In this document: positions 8,011 through 21,376 of the stretch, in pieces
How positions within the stretch are numbered: the stretch's first letter is position 1
How the letters are laid out: each line of letters opens with the position of its first letter
DNA from: Blastomonas aquatica
GTDB taxonomy: Bacteria; Pseudomonadota; Alphaproteobacteria; Sphingomonadales; Sphingomonadaceae
NCBI RefSeq assembly: GCF_014639875.1
Contig: NZ_BMGD01000003.1
Location: forward strand, 310,001-374,000
Reading direction: 5' to 3'
Length of the DNA: 64,000 bases
Notes under the pieces: generated by a model
Databases searched by the model: none
Told to the model about the DNA's origin: nothing
The model's input: the letters and a program-made list of their open reading frames with translations, nothing else
Program-made: the position numbers and the translations under genes

Positions 8011-9566
8011 GGGGTCTTTCCTTGGGATGGCGTGCGGAGCATCCGATCGAGCCACGCGGCCGAATCAGCCGGACTTTGCTTGTTGTCGTCCCTATCGACG
8101 CGATAATTGGCCTCACGCATTTTTTCCACAGCGATTGCGCCCACCAGCGGTTCGAGCGCCTCGACCAATCGCGCGTCGCGGGCGGCTGACCGGCTGACCA
8201 TCAGGATCGCATCATATGGCGGGATCGCGCCCCTGGGATCATCCAGCACGACAAATCGGTTGGCGGCGATCCTGCCATCAGACGAAAACGCCGAGATGAT
8301 ATCCGCTTCCCCGAGGGACAGCGCGCGGTACATGAAGGTTGGCTCGAATGACCGCCTGCCCTTGAAACGCAGCGGGTAGGCAGCCTGCACCATCTGCCAT
8401 TCGGGCCGCTCCAGAAACTCGACATCGGTGCCGAAGACGAATTGCGGGGCAACGCGCACCACGTCATCGAGCGTGCGCAGGCCCAGGCGCTTGGCATCGT
8501 CGGGGCGAACGGCAAAGGCGTAAGTGTTTTCAAAGCCCAGCGGTCCGACCACCCGGACGCCATGCTGCGCGTTGGTCCAGCGGGTAATCTCGGCGAGCAT
8601 GTCGGCGCGCGGCTCGGGGTCCTGGCGTTGCATCTCGTTGGTCCAGATCGTTCCGGCATAATCGACAAGGACCTGAACTTCATCGGTTGCAAGTGCGCGG
8701 AATACCACCGCACTCCCCAGTCCTTCGCGATAGCGCACTTCGTATCCCGCTGCCTCGAGCCGCCGTCCAATCAGCCGGGCGAGCACATATTGCTCTGAAA
8801 AGCGCTTGGCACCGATGGTCACCACGGGCCGGTCGGGCGACGGCGCAGGCCATAGAGCGAGCGCGAGCCCTGCTGCCAGAGCAACTCCCGCCAGCCAGAT
8901 GCGCAGGTGCTTGCGCCATCGGATTCCGCTTTCGATCACCCCCAGCAGCAGATCGACGCTGATCGCCAGCAATGCAGCGGCAATACATCCGGCAAGGACC
9001 AGCGACCAGTTCTGCGTCTGCAGCCCGGCAAAGATCAGATCGCCCAGGCTGGGCTGGCCCACGGTGGTCGACAGGGTTGCAGCTCCGATCGTCCACACCG
9101 CAGCGGTGCGCACACCGGCCATGATTGTCGGGGACGCCAGCGGCGCCTCGACCAGCCACAGCTTCTGCAGGCTTGTCATGCCGACCCCATCTGCGGCCTC
9201 GACCATCGCGGGCTCGACCGATCTGAGACCGGTAATTGCGTTTCGCAGGATCGGCAGCAACGCATACAGCGCTAGCGCAAGCAGCGAGGGCAGAAAGCCC
9301 AGCGGCGAGATCGCATCGCCGAAGACGGCAGACAGTGCGAGCAACAGCGGGAAGAACAGGGCAAGCAGCGCCAGTGCGGGGATGGTCTGGATCAGGCCGG
9401 CAAATCCCAGGGTCACGCCGGCCACGGTGCGGTTGCGAGCCGAGAGGATCGCCAGCGGCAGCGCGACGAGCAGACCCAGTCCAAGCGCGGCAAAGCTCAG
9501 TTGGACGTGCTGGGCAAGCAGGTCGAGGATGCGGGGCCAGTCCTGGTTGAACAATCCCTGGTTCAT
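8007..9566 (-). CDS. Osmoprotectant/quaternary-amine ABC transporter, fused permease and substrate-binding protein
   Basis: A 519-residue fusion. Residues 1 to about 220 form a ProW/OpuBB-type permease with five or so membrane segments and the EAA loop ('LRSVEPAMVEAADGVGMTSLQKLWLVEAPLASPTIMAG'). After one more membrane segment, residues from about 245 form an OpuAC/ProX-type binding domain ('VTIGAKRFSEQYVLARLIGRRLEAAGYEV', 'LVDYAGTIW'). It imports compatible solutes such as glycine betaine or choline, or possibly another amine. The ATG at 9566 overlaps the ATPase stop by 4 bp; a longer start at 9653 would overlap that gene extensively. Fusion tethers the receptor to the membrane. Confidence 0.92.
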   Translation of the reverse strand: MNQGLFNQDWPRILDLLAQHVQLSFAALGLGLLVALPLAILSARNRTVAGVTLGFAGLIQTIPALALLALFFPLLLALSAVFGDAISPLGFLPSLLALALYALLPILRNAITGLRSVEPAMVEAADGVGMTSLQKLWLVEAPLASPTIMAGVRTAAVWTIGAATLSTTVGQPSLGDLIFAGLQTQNWSLVLAGCIAAALLAISVDLLLGVIESGIRWRKHLRIWLAGVALAAGLALALWPAPSPDRPVVTIGAKRFSEQYVLARLIGRRLEAAGYEVRYREGLGSAVVFRALATDEVQVLVDYAGTIWTNEMQRQDPEPRADMLAEITRWTNAQHGVRVVGPLGFENTYAFAVRPDDAKRLGLRTLDDVVRVAPQFVFGTDVEFLERPEWQMVQAAYPLRFKGRRSFEPTFMYRALSLGEADIISAFSSDGRIAANRFVVLDDPRGAIPPYDAILMVSRSAARDARLVEALEPLVGAIAVEKMREANYRVDRDDNKQSPADSAAWLDRMLRTPSQGKTP

Positions 9567-10375
9567 GGCTGAGGTTGCATGTTTCGCATCGCGGTTATCC
9601 GGTCGGCCTGCAGCCTTGGCACCGCGACCAGCGCTTCGGCTTCCGGTCCGCACTGGCCGGCGATCATTTCGGCGGGGCTGGCATCCGCGACGATGCGCCC
9701 GCTGGCCATCACCCAGATCCGATCGGCAAACAGCAGGGCTTCGGCCATGTCATGCGTTACCATGATGGTGGTCAGGCCCAGCCGTTCATGCAGCGCGCGA
9801 TACTGTTCGCCCAGTGCTTCGCGGGTGACCGGATCCAGCGCGCCGAAGGGTTCGTCCATCAGCATAAGCCCGGGCTCCCCCGCCAGCGCTCGGGCGACCC
9901 CGACCCGCTGCTGCTGCCCGCCAGAGAGCTGCTCGGGCAACCGGGTAGCGAAATCGCGGGGCAGATCCACCAGATCGAGCAGCGCAGCGACCTGGTCGTC
10001 GGGCAACGGTTTGCGGCTCGCGATGCGGGACCCGATGCCGATATTCTGTGCCACGTTCATGTGCGGAAACAGGCCGATGTTCTGGAACACGTACCCGATC
10101 GAGCGGCGCAATTCGTGCTGTTCGCGTTCGAGCACATCCTGGCCATCGATTCGCACCGATCCGGCATCGGGCTCGACCAGGCGGTTGACCGCCTTGACCA
10201 GCGTGGATTTGCCCGATCCCGACGATCCGACAATGGCAACGAAAGTGCCCGGCAAAATAGTCGCGCTCACCGCATCGATAGCGACGACACTGCCATAATG
10301 CTTGCTGACACCCTCGAACGCTACGGCAGGGCCATGTGCGCAGAGGGTGGAAGGAAAGGGAGCAGTGGGGGCCAT
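9563..10375 (-). CDS. ABC transporter ATPase of the osmoprotectant type
   Basis: The 270-residue ATP-binding subunit has Walker A 'GSSGSGKST', Q-loop 'YVFQNIGLFPH', signature 'LSGGQQQR', Walker B 'GLMLMDEPFGALD' and switch His 'MVTHDMAEA'. It lacks the C-terminal CBS domains of ProV/OpuAA, as in OpuBA/YehX-like subunits. It is the first gene of a three-gene minus-strand operon (ATPase, fused permease-receptor, exported Cys/His protein) with 4-bp overlaps at both junctions. Confidence 0.95.
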   Translation of the reverse strand: MAPTAPFPSTLCAHGPAVAFEGVSKHYGSVVAIDAVSATILPGTFVAIVGSSGSGKSTLVKAVNRLVEPDAGSVRIDGQDVLEREQHELRRSIGYVFQNIGLFPHMNVAQNIGIGSRIASRKPLPDDQVAALLDLVDLPRDFATRLPEQLSGGQQQRVGVARALAGEPGLMLMDEPFGALDPVTREALGEQYRALHERLGLTTIMVTHDMAEALLFADRIWVMASGRIVADASPAEMIAGQCGPEAEALVAVPRLQADRITAMRNMQPQP

Positions 10376-10526
10376 GCAAGGAAGCTTATAGGCGGCGGTT
10401 TGCTGCGCTGGCTAGCCACTTGCGTAGGGGTATGCGGCGGCTTAGCGTCGGCAACCAAACACCGCATCCGTCTGTCCCAAGCGACATCGGAAAACGGGGC
10501 GCCAGAACAAGGGGAGGCCTGACCCA

Positions 10527-11333
10527 ATGACCGACACCAAAACCATCTTCATCACCGGCGGCGCATCGGGAATCGGGCGCGAGGTAGCAAAGCATTTTGC
10601 GCAGCGCGGCTGGTTCGTCGGGCTCGCCGATGTCAACATGAAGGGCATGGAAGAGACCGCCGCGATGCTACCGCCCGGTATGACGTCGACGCATATGCTC
10701 GATGTTCGCAGCCGCCAGCAGTGGACCACTGCGCTCGAAGCTTTTGCGGAGAAAACGGGCGGGAAGCTGCACGTGCTGTTCAACAATGCGGGTGTCGGTA
10801 TCGGTGGATTGCTCGAAGAGCATACCGAAGACGACATCGAGAAGCTGATCGACATCAATTTCAAGGGCGTCGTCTACGGCGCGCACATCGGCCACAAATA
10901 TCTCAAGGCTACCCCAGGATCCTGCCTGCTCAATACGTCGTCGGCCAGCGGGATCTATGGCTCGGCGGGGTTGTCGGTCTATTCGGCGACCAAGTTCGCG
11001 GTGCGTGGGCTTTCCGAAGCGCTCGATATCGAATGGGGCCCCGACAACATCCGCGTCCGTGCGCTGCTGCCCAGCTTCATCGATACCCCGCTGCTCGATG
11101 GACCCGTGGCCCGGACCAACCAGTCAAGCCGCGACAGCGTGACCGCCGCAGGGCTTGAGATCGCTCCGGTTGCGATCGTTGCAGAAGCGGCGTGGAATGC
11201 CGTGCACGATGCCAAGAACGTCCACAGCTATGTTGGCCCGACGGCCCGAAAGCTGGCGTTCGCGGCCAAATGGATGCCAGGATCGATCCGCAAGCGCGGC
11301 GGGATCATGGCGCGCAAAAGACACGGGGATTAA
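10527..11333 (+). CDS. Short-chain dehydrogenase/reductase (classical SDR)
   Basis: A 268-residue NAD(P)-dependent oxidoreductase. It has the Rossmann motif 'TGGASGIG', the 'NNAG' stabilising motif, catalytic Ser in 'NTSSASGIYG' and the Tyr-x3-Lys pair in 'YSATK'. An Asp after beta-2 ('LADVN') suggests NAD(H) preference. The C-terminal tail 'AKWMPGSIRKRGG' is typical of a sphingomonad/actinobacterial SDR subgroup of unknown substrate. It is transcribed divergently from the ABC operon and converges on atpC. Confidence 0.9.
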   Translation: MTDTKTIFITGGASGIGREVAKHFAQRGWFVGLADVNMKGMEETAAMLPPGMTSTHMLDVRSRQQWTTALEAFAEKTGGKLHVLFNNAGVGIGGLLEEHTEDDIEKLIDINFKGVVYGAHIGHKYLKATPGSCLLNTSSASGIYGSAGLSVYSATKFAVRGLSEALDIEWGPDNIRVRALLPSFIDTPLLDGPVARTNQSSRDSVTAAGLEIAPVAIVAEAAWNAVHDAKNVHSYVGPTARKLAFAAKWMPGSIRKRGGIMARKRHGD

Positions 11334-11360
11334 GGCGCGGGGCGCAGTGCCCGTTAGCTC

Positions 11361-11393
11361 ACAGGGTATGGCGGCATAATGCCGCCGGCCTGT
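11361..11393. terminator. Hairpin between the SDR gene and atpC
   Basis: A strong stem GGCGGCA/TGCCGCC (11370-11386) is enclosed by ACAGG/CCTGT (11361-11365 and 11389-11393). It sits between two converging genes, so a transcription-ending role is likely. No T-run follows on either strand, so termination would need Rho or be partial. Confidence 0.45.
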
Positions 11394-11401
11394 GCTCAGG
11401 T

Positions 11402-11659
11402 TCAACCGATTACGCGCTCGGCAAGGATCGTGAGACCCCGTTCGTTGACTTCGGCAAAGCCGCCTTCGATGGCGATCGTCTCAGGCTGCGCGCCGTCGGT
11501 CTTGTAGATCATCACCAAGCCGTTGCGCATGGTCGACATCAGCGGAGTATGGCCTTCGAGCACGCCGAACTCGCCTTCGCTGCCGGGCACGACAACCATG
11601 TGCACCGCTTCGGAGCGGACCAGCTTCTCAGGGGTTACGAGCTCAAACTGCAGTGCCAT
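11402..11659 (-). CDS. atpC: ATP synthase epsilon subunit, short form
   Basis: 85 residues from the ATG at 11659, preceded by GAGGAATT. It contains the N-terminal beta-sandwich ('[37 protein letters not shown]') that binds gamma and the c-ring. It ends after '[10 protein letters not shown]', so the two-helix C-terminal domain that inhibits ATP hydrolysis in E. coli (about 138 residues in total) is absent. Last gene of the atpHAGDC operon, separated from atpD by an 11-bp hairpin. Confidence 0.95.
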   Translation of the reverse strand: MALQFELVTPEKLVRSEAVHMVVVPGSEGEFGVLEGHTPLMSTMRNGLVMIYKTDGAQPETIAIEGGFAEVNERGLTILAERVIG

Positions 11660-11675
11660 TTCAGAATTCCTCAAT

Positions 11676-11702
11676 GCCCTCTCCCCTAAATGGGGAGAGG
11701 GC
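11676..11702. repeat. Perfect hairpin between atpD and atpC
   Basis: Arms 11676-11686 and 11692-11702 pair perfectly over 11 bp around the loop TAAAT. It is inside the operon, 11 bp after the atpD stop and 16 bp before the atpC start, so it could stabilise the upstream mRNA or attenuate atpC. A related but imperfect CCTCTCCCC / GGGAGGG hairpin lies near 23588-23612. Confidence 0.7.
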
Positions 11703-11713
11703 AGTTTGTTCGA

Positions 11714-13493
<1,780 letters not shown>

Positions 13494-13494
<1 letters not shown>

Positions 13495-14369
13495 TACAGA
13501 GCCTCAGCGCCTGCAATGATTTCGATGAGCTCGGTGGTGATCGCCGCCTGCCGGGTGCGGTTGTAGACGATCGTGAGATCGTTGATCAGCTCGCCCGCAT
13601 TGCGCGTCGCGTTGTCCATCGCGGTCATCGATGCACCCTGCTCGGATGCCGCGTTCTCCAGCAGCGCACCGAAGATCTGGATGGTTACATTGCGCGGCAG
13701 TAGCTCGGTGAGGATTTCTTCCTCATCGGGCTCGTATTCCATCGCTGCATTGGTCGCAGGAGCATCGCCGGTGGGGATCGCCACCGGAATGATCTGCTTG
13801 CCGACGGGTTCCTGAACCAGTGCCGAGCGGAACTTGGAATAGAACAGGTGCGCCACGTCGAACTGGCCGCGTTCGTACATGGCGATCAATTCGGCTGCGA
13901 TCGACTGTGCTTCGGCAAATCCCTGGCTCCGAAGCGCAGTGGTGTCAAAATAGCCATCGACCTGCTTGGGATATTCGCGCACGATCACCGCACGGCCCTT
14001 GCGGCCAACCAGATAAAACCGGACGGTTTTTCCTGCGGCTTCCAGCTCGCGCGCCTTGACGCGCGCAGCCTTGACGATGTTGGAATTGAACGCGCCGCAC
14101 AGGCCACGGTCCGACGAGGCGACGATGATCAAGTGGACCTGGTCCTTGCCGGTTCCCGCAAGCAGCTTCGGGCTTGAATCGCTGATCGCGACCTTGGAAC
14201 CCAGCGACGCCATCACCCGCTCAAGGCGATGGGCATAAGGACGCGCAGCCTCAGCCGCCGCTTGCGCCTTGCGGAGCTTGGCGGATGCCACCATCTGCTT
14301 GGCCTTGGTGATCTTCTGGGTCGATTTGACCGAGGCGATCCGGCCCTTGAGTTCTTTCAGACTGGCCAT
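13494..14369 (-). CDS. atpG: ATP synthase F1 gamma subunit
   Basis: The 291-residue rotor shaft protein. The N-terminal coiled coil '[36 protein letters not shown]' and the C-terminal '[38 protein letters not shown]' are diagnostic; '[10 protein letters not shown]' lies in the Rossmann-like part. The stop overlaps the start of the TonB-C-like gene by one base. Confidence 0.98.
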
Positions 14370-14399
14370 GGTGTCCTAACTTCAAACCCTGTTCGGTCT

Positions 14400-14482
14400 C
14401 CCCAGCGAAGGCGGGGGGCCATCTCCTGCCGTGTCACCCCGCACAACTGGCGGGAGATGGACCCCTGCCTGCACAGGGGACC
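14400..14482. repeat. Intergenic inverted-repeat element between atpA and atpG
   Basis: The 117-bp atpA-atpG gap holds GCCATCTCCTGCC (14418-14430) facing GGCGGGAGATGG (14449-14460), complementary over 11 of 12 bp. A second small hairpin, CCCCTGCCTGCACAGGGG, occupies 14462-14479. The structure resembles short palindromic intergenic repeats (REP-like) common in sphingomonad genomes. It may form mRNA secondary structure between cistrons. Confidence 0.6.
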
Positions 14483-14486
14483 GGCA

Positions 14487-16578
<2,092 letters not shown>

Positions 16579-16846
16579 GCGAATGCTTTCCCTTGCCGTG
16601 ATGTAAGTGCTGCAGGCTATGTTGGGAAGCCCCTAGGCCTCACCCACCTGTCGGCGCGGCGGTTAGCACTCATCATGTTGCATTGCAAGACAGCGGTAAA
16701 TATCGCGGACCGATGCCTGCACCCGCTCAATCGGGACGGTTTGCGACATTTTGGTGAAACACTTGTTTACCAAATCTTGGGACCGATCGGGCATTTTGCG
16801 GCGCACAACAACGGTCGCCACGCATTCAACGGAATCGCTACAATTT

Positions 16847-18595
16847 ATGTCGAAAATCGCGATCAAGCGCATTGAATTCCTCAGTCAGCTTGCGGGGCTC
16901 AGCATCCATGCCAAGGTGCGGCTGAGCTTGACGTTCATGCTGGGTTTGCTGGCGTTGCTCGCGGCAGGCGCGATCGGCGTCGTCGCGGTGACTCAATATA
17001 CCACTGGGCATCTAATTACGGGGCGTATTCAGCCGACAATGCAGATGCAGGCCGTGATCGATGGGTATCGGGAATCACTGGCAATATCCAGCAAGGTGGA
17101 ATCGGATGTGATGCCGCCCGAAAGCGGGCTGAGCGCCCTCAATGCGCTGGAACGCAAGATCAACCGCAACTGGGACAGGCTCGAGGCGAGCGAATTCGCC
17201 ACCGAGTTCAAGCCGCTGATGGCTGAACTGAGACGCAACCGGAGGACCGCCGACGCTGCTAAAACCAAATTGCGAGGTTTGCTGGAAAGAAAGGCGATCG
17301 ACGAGATGGATTATTTCATCTCAAACGATCTGCATCGCGGGCTCGATCCGATGCTGGTGACCAGCCAGAATGCGATCGATGCGATGCGCCAGCGGGCGGT
17401 GGTGCAGCTGGCGTTTCTGCGTACGGTCTATATCGTTGCATTGGCGTTTTCAGCGCTTCTGATGCTGGCCGCCGGGTTGTTCGTGCACTGGTGTATCCGA
17501 TACACCAATCGCGATTTTCTGATGCCGTTGACGGCTCTGGGGCAGTACGCGCTGCCCGATAAGCAGAACGCGATCAGCCCGAAACGCCTCGGCTTGCGGC
17601 GCCGCGACGAGATCGGGGTCATTGCTCGGGCAATCCACCGCTCGCACGTCAAGGCCGATCGCGCGCTCAAGGCCGAGAAGGAGCGCCAGGCAGTTCAGAT
17701 GCAGTTGCAGCGCGAACAGATCGACCGGCAACAGGAGCGCGCCCGCCGCGCGCTCGAACTCGATCGCCTGTTCGAGAGCCACGAGGCGCGATTGTCCGAG
17801 CTTTCCGATAATCTCGCGCAGGCGGCGGTCGGGATGCGTGAAGGGGCCCAGATGATGAAACGCAACGCATCGCAGACACAGGACTACAGCCTGTTTATCG
17901 CAGACAATGCGAATCAGTCGGCTCAATCCATGCAGGCGATCGACAAGCATGGTCGGCGCCTGCAGCAGACCGGGGGCGAGGTGCGTGAATTGGTCGCAGA
18001 CAGCACGCGCAATATTTATGACGCGCACAGCGCCAGCCGCTCGAGCCGCGAAACCGCCGATCAGCTACAAGCGGTCGCCGGCGAAATCTCCGATATCCTC
18101 TCGCTGATCACCCACATCGCCAAACAGACCAATCTGCTCGCGCTCAACGCCACGATCGAGGCGGCACGGGCGGGCGAGGCAGGACGCGGCTTTGCGGTGG
18201 TGGCGCAGGAAGTGAAGAATCTGGCCAACCAGACGCAGAACGCTGCCGCCTCGGTCGAACAGCGCCTGGGCAGCATCGCCAGCATGACCCGCGATGTTTC
18301 TGGCGCGATCGTCTCGGTCGATGGTCATGTCGATATGGTCCGCCAGAACGCCGACCGGATCGATCACGCGGTGTCCGACCAGTACCGCGCAAGCAGTGAC
18401 ATTCTTGACGCCATCCGCGTGGTGCTTTGCGGCAGCCAGCAGGTGGTTGCGCAGATGACCGAGCTCAAGGAGAAATCCTCGCGCGCCAACCTGTCCGCCG
18501 ATGCGCTCAGCCAGACCGCTGAGGACGTTGCGCGCCAGTCGCAGGAACTGCGCGCACAGATGCAACAGTTGGCGCAGGCGGTTCGCTCGGCCTGA
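16847..18595 (+). CDS. Methyl-accepting chemotaxis protein
   Basis: 582 residues from the ATG at 16847 (the frame is open from 16751, but the extra part is not family-like). TM1 near residues 24-46, a periplasmic helical sensor of about 135 residues, TM2 near 186-207, a HAMP-like linker, then a long coiled coil. The conserved signalling tip '[20 protein letters not shown]' followed by '[18 protein letters not shown]' is intact, so it can couple to CheW/CheA. No che genes are nearby. The ligand is unknown; the helical sensor recalls four-helix-bundle MCPs. Confidence 0.92.
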   Translation: MSKIAIKRIEFLSQLAGLSIHAKVRLSLTFMLGLLALLAAGAIGVVAVTQYTTGHLITGRIQPTMQMQAVIDGYRESLAISSKVESDVMPPESGLSALNALERKINRNWDRLEASEFATEFKPLMAELRRNRRTADAAKTKLRGLLERKAIDEMDYFISNDLHRGLDPMLVTSQNAIDAMRQRAVVQLAFLRTVYIVALAFSALLMLAAGLFVHWCIRYTNRDFLMPLTALGQYALPDKQNAISPKRLGLRRRDEIGVIARAIHRSHVKADRALKAEKERQAVQMQLQREQIDRQQERARRALELDRLFESHEARLSELSDNLAQAAVGMREGAQMMKRNASQTQDYSLFIADNANQSAQSMQAIDKHGRRLQQTGGEVRELVADSTRNIYDAHSASRSSRETADQLQAVAGEISDILSLITHIAKQTNLLALNATIEAARAGEAGRGFAVVAQEVKNLANQTQNAAASVEQRLGSIASMTRDVSGAIVSVDGHVDMVRQNADRIDHAVSDQYRASSDILDAIRVVLCGSQQVVAQMTELKEKSSRANLSADALSQTAEDVARQSQELRAQMQQLAQAVRSA

Positions 18596-18768
18596 GGCGC
18601 GCAAGTTTGACCGCATGATCCGGGACGCCTCTGGCATGCAGAACCGCTAATCACCGGGCCCGCCTGCTTGAGGAGATGCCCGATGCCGCCCCCCCTGTTG
18701 TTCCGCCGCCCCACCATCGCCTATGACCGATCAGCCGCTGCATTGCCTGCGGCCGATAGGGCAGGACG

Positions 18769-19797
18769 ATGGACAGCATGATCGACGACACCACCGCTTG
18801 GAATGCCGTGCTTCGTCGCGATCGCAGTTTCGACGGGCGCTTCGTCACGGGGGTGCTGACCACGGGGATCTACTGCCGCCCATCGTGCGCGGCGCGGCAT
18901 CCTGCGCCCGGCAATGTGCGGTTCTTTGCGGATGGCTCTGCGGCGCGCGATGCTGGCCTGCGTGCCTGCAAGCGCTGCCTGCCCGATGACGTTGCACGCG
19001 CCGAGACAGCGGTGCTGGCTGCGATCAATGCGATCGGTGCGAGCGAAGAACCGCTGGCATTGGCAGCACTGGCGGCAGAATGCGGTTATTCGCCTGCGCA
19101 TTTCCAGCGGCTGTTCACCCGGCACACCGGGCTGTCACCCGCAGCCTATGCTCGCGCATTGCGCGAGGAGCGCGCGCGCGAGGCGCTGACCGGGAACGTC
19201 CGCGTCGTCGATGCAATTTATGAGGCCGGGTTCAGCGCGCCCTCGCGGTTCTATAAATCAATGAAAGGACGGATCGGAATGGATCCTTCGGCATGGAAGA
19301 ATGGCGGGGCGGGGGTGGAGATATACTGGACGCAGGCTGCCACGAGTCTTGGTCAACTGCTTGTTGCGTGGACCGACAAGGGTGTCTGTCGCCTGTCGTT
19401 CCAGGAAGAGCCCGAAACACTGGCGATGCGCTTTCCCTTTGCAACGGTGATCCAATCACAGGGGGATGCGGCAGACTTGCTTGCTGGCGTGCTCGCAAGC
19501 ATCGAGACGCCCGCGACCGGTGCTGCAATTCCGCTCGATGTCCGCGGGACGGCATTCCAGGAATCGGTGTGGAAGGCGCTGTCGGACATCCCGGCGGGCG
19601 AAACCCGCAGCTATGCCCAGATCGCTGCCAGCATCGGTAAACCCAAAGCGGTGCGCGCGGTGGGGTCTGCCTGCGGGGCGAACCCGGTCGCGGTGCTGAT
19701 CCCCTGTCACCGCGCATTGCGCACCGACGGCACCTTGGGCGGATATGCCTATGGCCTGGCGATCAAGACCGAACTTTTGAAGCGCGAGGCGGAGTAG
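18769..19797 (+). CDS. ada: Ada: bifunctional methyl-DNA repair protein and AraC-type activator
   Basis: 342 residues. The N-terminal Ada domain holds the Zn site Cys36, Cys40, Cys67, Cys70 and accepts methyl groups from phosphotriesters. The AraC HTH follows ('ALAAECGYSPAHFQRLFTRHTGLSPAAYARALR'). The C-terminal O6-methylguanine methyltransferase has active Cys313 in 'IPCHR'. Methylated Ada activates alkylation-repair genes; the AlkA-type gene at 6838 is a plausible target. A second in-frame ATG three codons later is an equally good start. Confidence 0.96.
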   Translation: MDSMIDDTTAWNAVLRRDRSFDGRFVTGVLTTGIYCRPSCAARHPAPGNVRFFADGSAARDAGLRACKRCLPDDVARAETAVLAAINAIGASEEPLALAALAAECGYSPAHFQRLFTRHTGLSPAAYARALREERAREALTGNVRVVDAIYEAGFSAPSRFYKSMKGRIGMDPSAWKNGGAGVEIYWTQAATSLGQLLVAWTDKGVCRLSFQEEPETLAMRFPFATVIQSQGDAADLLAGVLASIETPATGAAIPLDVRGTAFQESVWKALSDIPAGETRSYAQIAASIGKPKAVRAVGSACGANPVAVLIPCHRALRTDGTLGGYAYGLAIKTELLKREAE

Positions 19798-19804
19798 CGC
19801 ACGG

Positions 19805-21352
19805 CTAATCCTCCAGCGCAGGCTTGGCGGTGCACGAATACACCAGCACCTCGTTGGGCTGGGCAGGCAGCGCTTGGCGCAACGCCTTTTGCATATCTTC
19901 AAGATCGGCCATCGCATCCGGGTCGGTGGTGCAGGCGTTGTTCGAATACCGTGCCCTGATCTTGCGTGCGTTCTCCATCGCGGTCAGCCCCAGCTGGAAA
20001 TTCTCGGTGCGGAACTCGCGGGATTCGGGGTCGAACCGGTTGATCGATACCGACTGGTCTTCATTGGGGACAAACACGCGGGTCCAGCCATCGGCATCGC
20101 GGCCATATTGCGTGCGGTCGTTGACGCATCCGCTGGATGACCATCCAATCTCGACCGGTGGCGGGCTGGCTCCGGTGATGCGGCTGCGCTCGGGGACGAT
20201 CCGGCACATATAGGTTCCATCGGTGGGACCCTGAGCAGCATCCGCCTTGCCGAGCTCGGTCTTGAGAGCGGCGATGGCCATGTCCTCGGCACCGTCAAAG
20301 CTCGGGCGCAGCGCCAGGCCGAGGGCCGCCGCCAGCACCAGGGCACCGCCGATGCCTGCTGCGATCTTGCGCTTTTCCATGTCACCGCGTTCGTGCAGGA
20401 CGAAGGTCGCCCCACCGGCCATTCCTGCCAGCACCAGCATCAATGCGACAAAGGCGATGTGATTTTCACGCGCGGCGATAATCGCGTGTTCGGCTTCGCG
20501 CAGCGCATTTCCTTCCAGATCGCGGCGCTCGGCGCGTTCAGACAGCTGGCGGTCGCGCGCATCGTCTGCGGCCTGGGCTGCGCGGGCGCGCTCTTCGGCG
20601 GAAAGCTCTGCGACCGACCGGCACGGCGTATCGGCCAGCCTATACTCGACCTTGGCCGAGCGCAGAAAGCTGAACAGTTCGCGGTTGGAGACCGCAAAGC
20701 CGTATTCGGCATCATTGCCATCCGACAGCGAGCCGAAGCTGTTGACCCCCGCGACACGGCCGCACAGGTCGACCAGCGGACCGCCGCTGTTCCCTTTGGC
20801 GAGCGCGGCGGTGTGCAGGATGGTATCAAAATCGCGTGTCGTGCGGCCGCCGGAGATCACCCCCGGCGTCTTCACCGGAGCCATCGGCGCGACCGTCTCG
20901 CGTGCGTCCAGCCCCTGCGCGCGATCGACCGCGGCGGGATAGCCAATCGCCATCACCTGCGCGCCATCGTCCAGCGGGGTCGCGATCAACGCCAGGCTGG
21001 GCAGGCGGCCCTTTTCGACCTCGATCAGCGCGAGATCGTTGCGAACCGATATTGCGACTATCCTGCCGCCATAGGTGGTGGTGCCTTCTGACGGGATGAT
21101 GCCGATGCGGATGGAAGCATCCTCGCGCATCGGCGCAACCAGATGCGCATTGGTAACGATCTTGTCGGGCGCAACCGCAAAGCCGCTGCCATGCCCGACA
21201 TAGAACGTCTCGCCGTCCTCTTCGGCGACCAGCACCACGCGCACGACCGATCGGCTTGCGGCCTGGATATCGTTGGGATCGGCGGCAAGCGGGGCCGCCA
21301 GCAAAGCCGCGCAGGCGGTGACGAGTAGGGCGAAAAGGCGCATCGGGTTCAT
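19805..21352 (-). CDS. Membrane-anchored trypsin-like serine protease with a novel C-terminal region
   Basis: 515 residues. A signal peptide (residues 1-24) is followed by a trypsin/DegP-like domain with His70 ('TNAHL'), Asp106 ('RNDLALIE') and Ser189 ('KGNSGGPL'). There is no PDZ domain. Residues 250-295 form a charged helical linker, then two membrane segments (about 298-320 and 329-349) and about 165 more residues of unknown fold with several Cys. With a cleaved signal peptide both the protease and the tail would face the periplasm, joined by a membrane hairpin. It probably processes envelope proteins. It converges with ada, with stops a few bases apart. Confidence 0.85.
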   Translation of the reverse strand: MNPMRLFALLVTACAALLAAPLAADPNDIQAASRSVVRVVLVAEEDGETFYVGHGSGFAVAPDKIVTNAHLVAPMREDASIRIGIIPSEGTTTYGGRIVAISVRNDLALIEVEKGRLPSLALIATPLDDGAQVMAIGYPAAVDRAQGLDARETVAPMAPVKTPGVISGGRTTRDFDTILHTAALAKGNSGGPLVDLCGRVAGVNSFGSLSDGNDAEYGFAVSNRELFSFLRSAKVEYRLADTPCRSVAELSAEERARAAQAADDARDRQLSERAERRDLEGNALREAEHAIIAARENHIAFVALMLVLAGMAGGATFVLHERGDMEKRKIAAGIGGALVLAAALGLALRPSFDGAEDMAIAALKTELGKADAAQGPTDGTYMCRIVPERSRITGASPPPVEIGWSSSGCVNDRTQYGRDADGWTRVFVPNEDQSVSINRFDPESREFRTENFQLGLTAMENARKIRARYSNNACTTDPDAMADLEDMQKALRQALPAQPNEVLVYSCTAKPALED

Positions 21353-21376
21353 GGGCGCAATCTCATAGCGGGGCGC

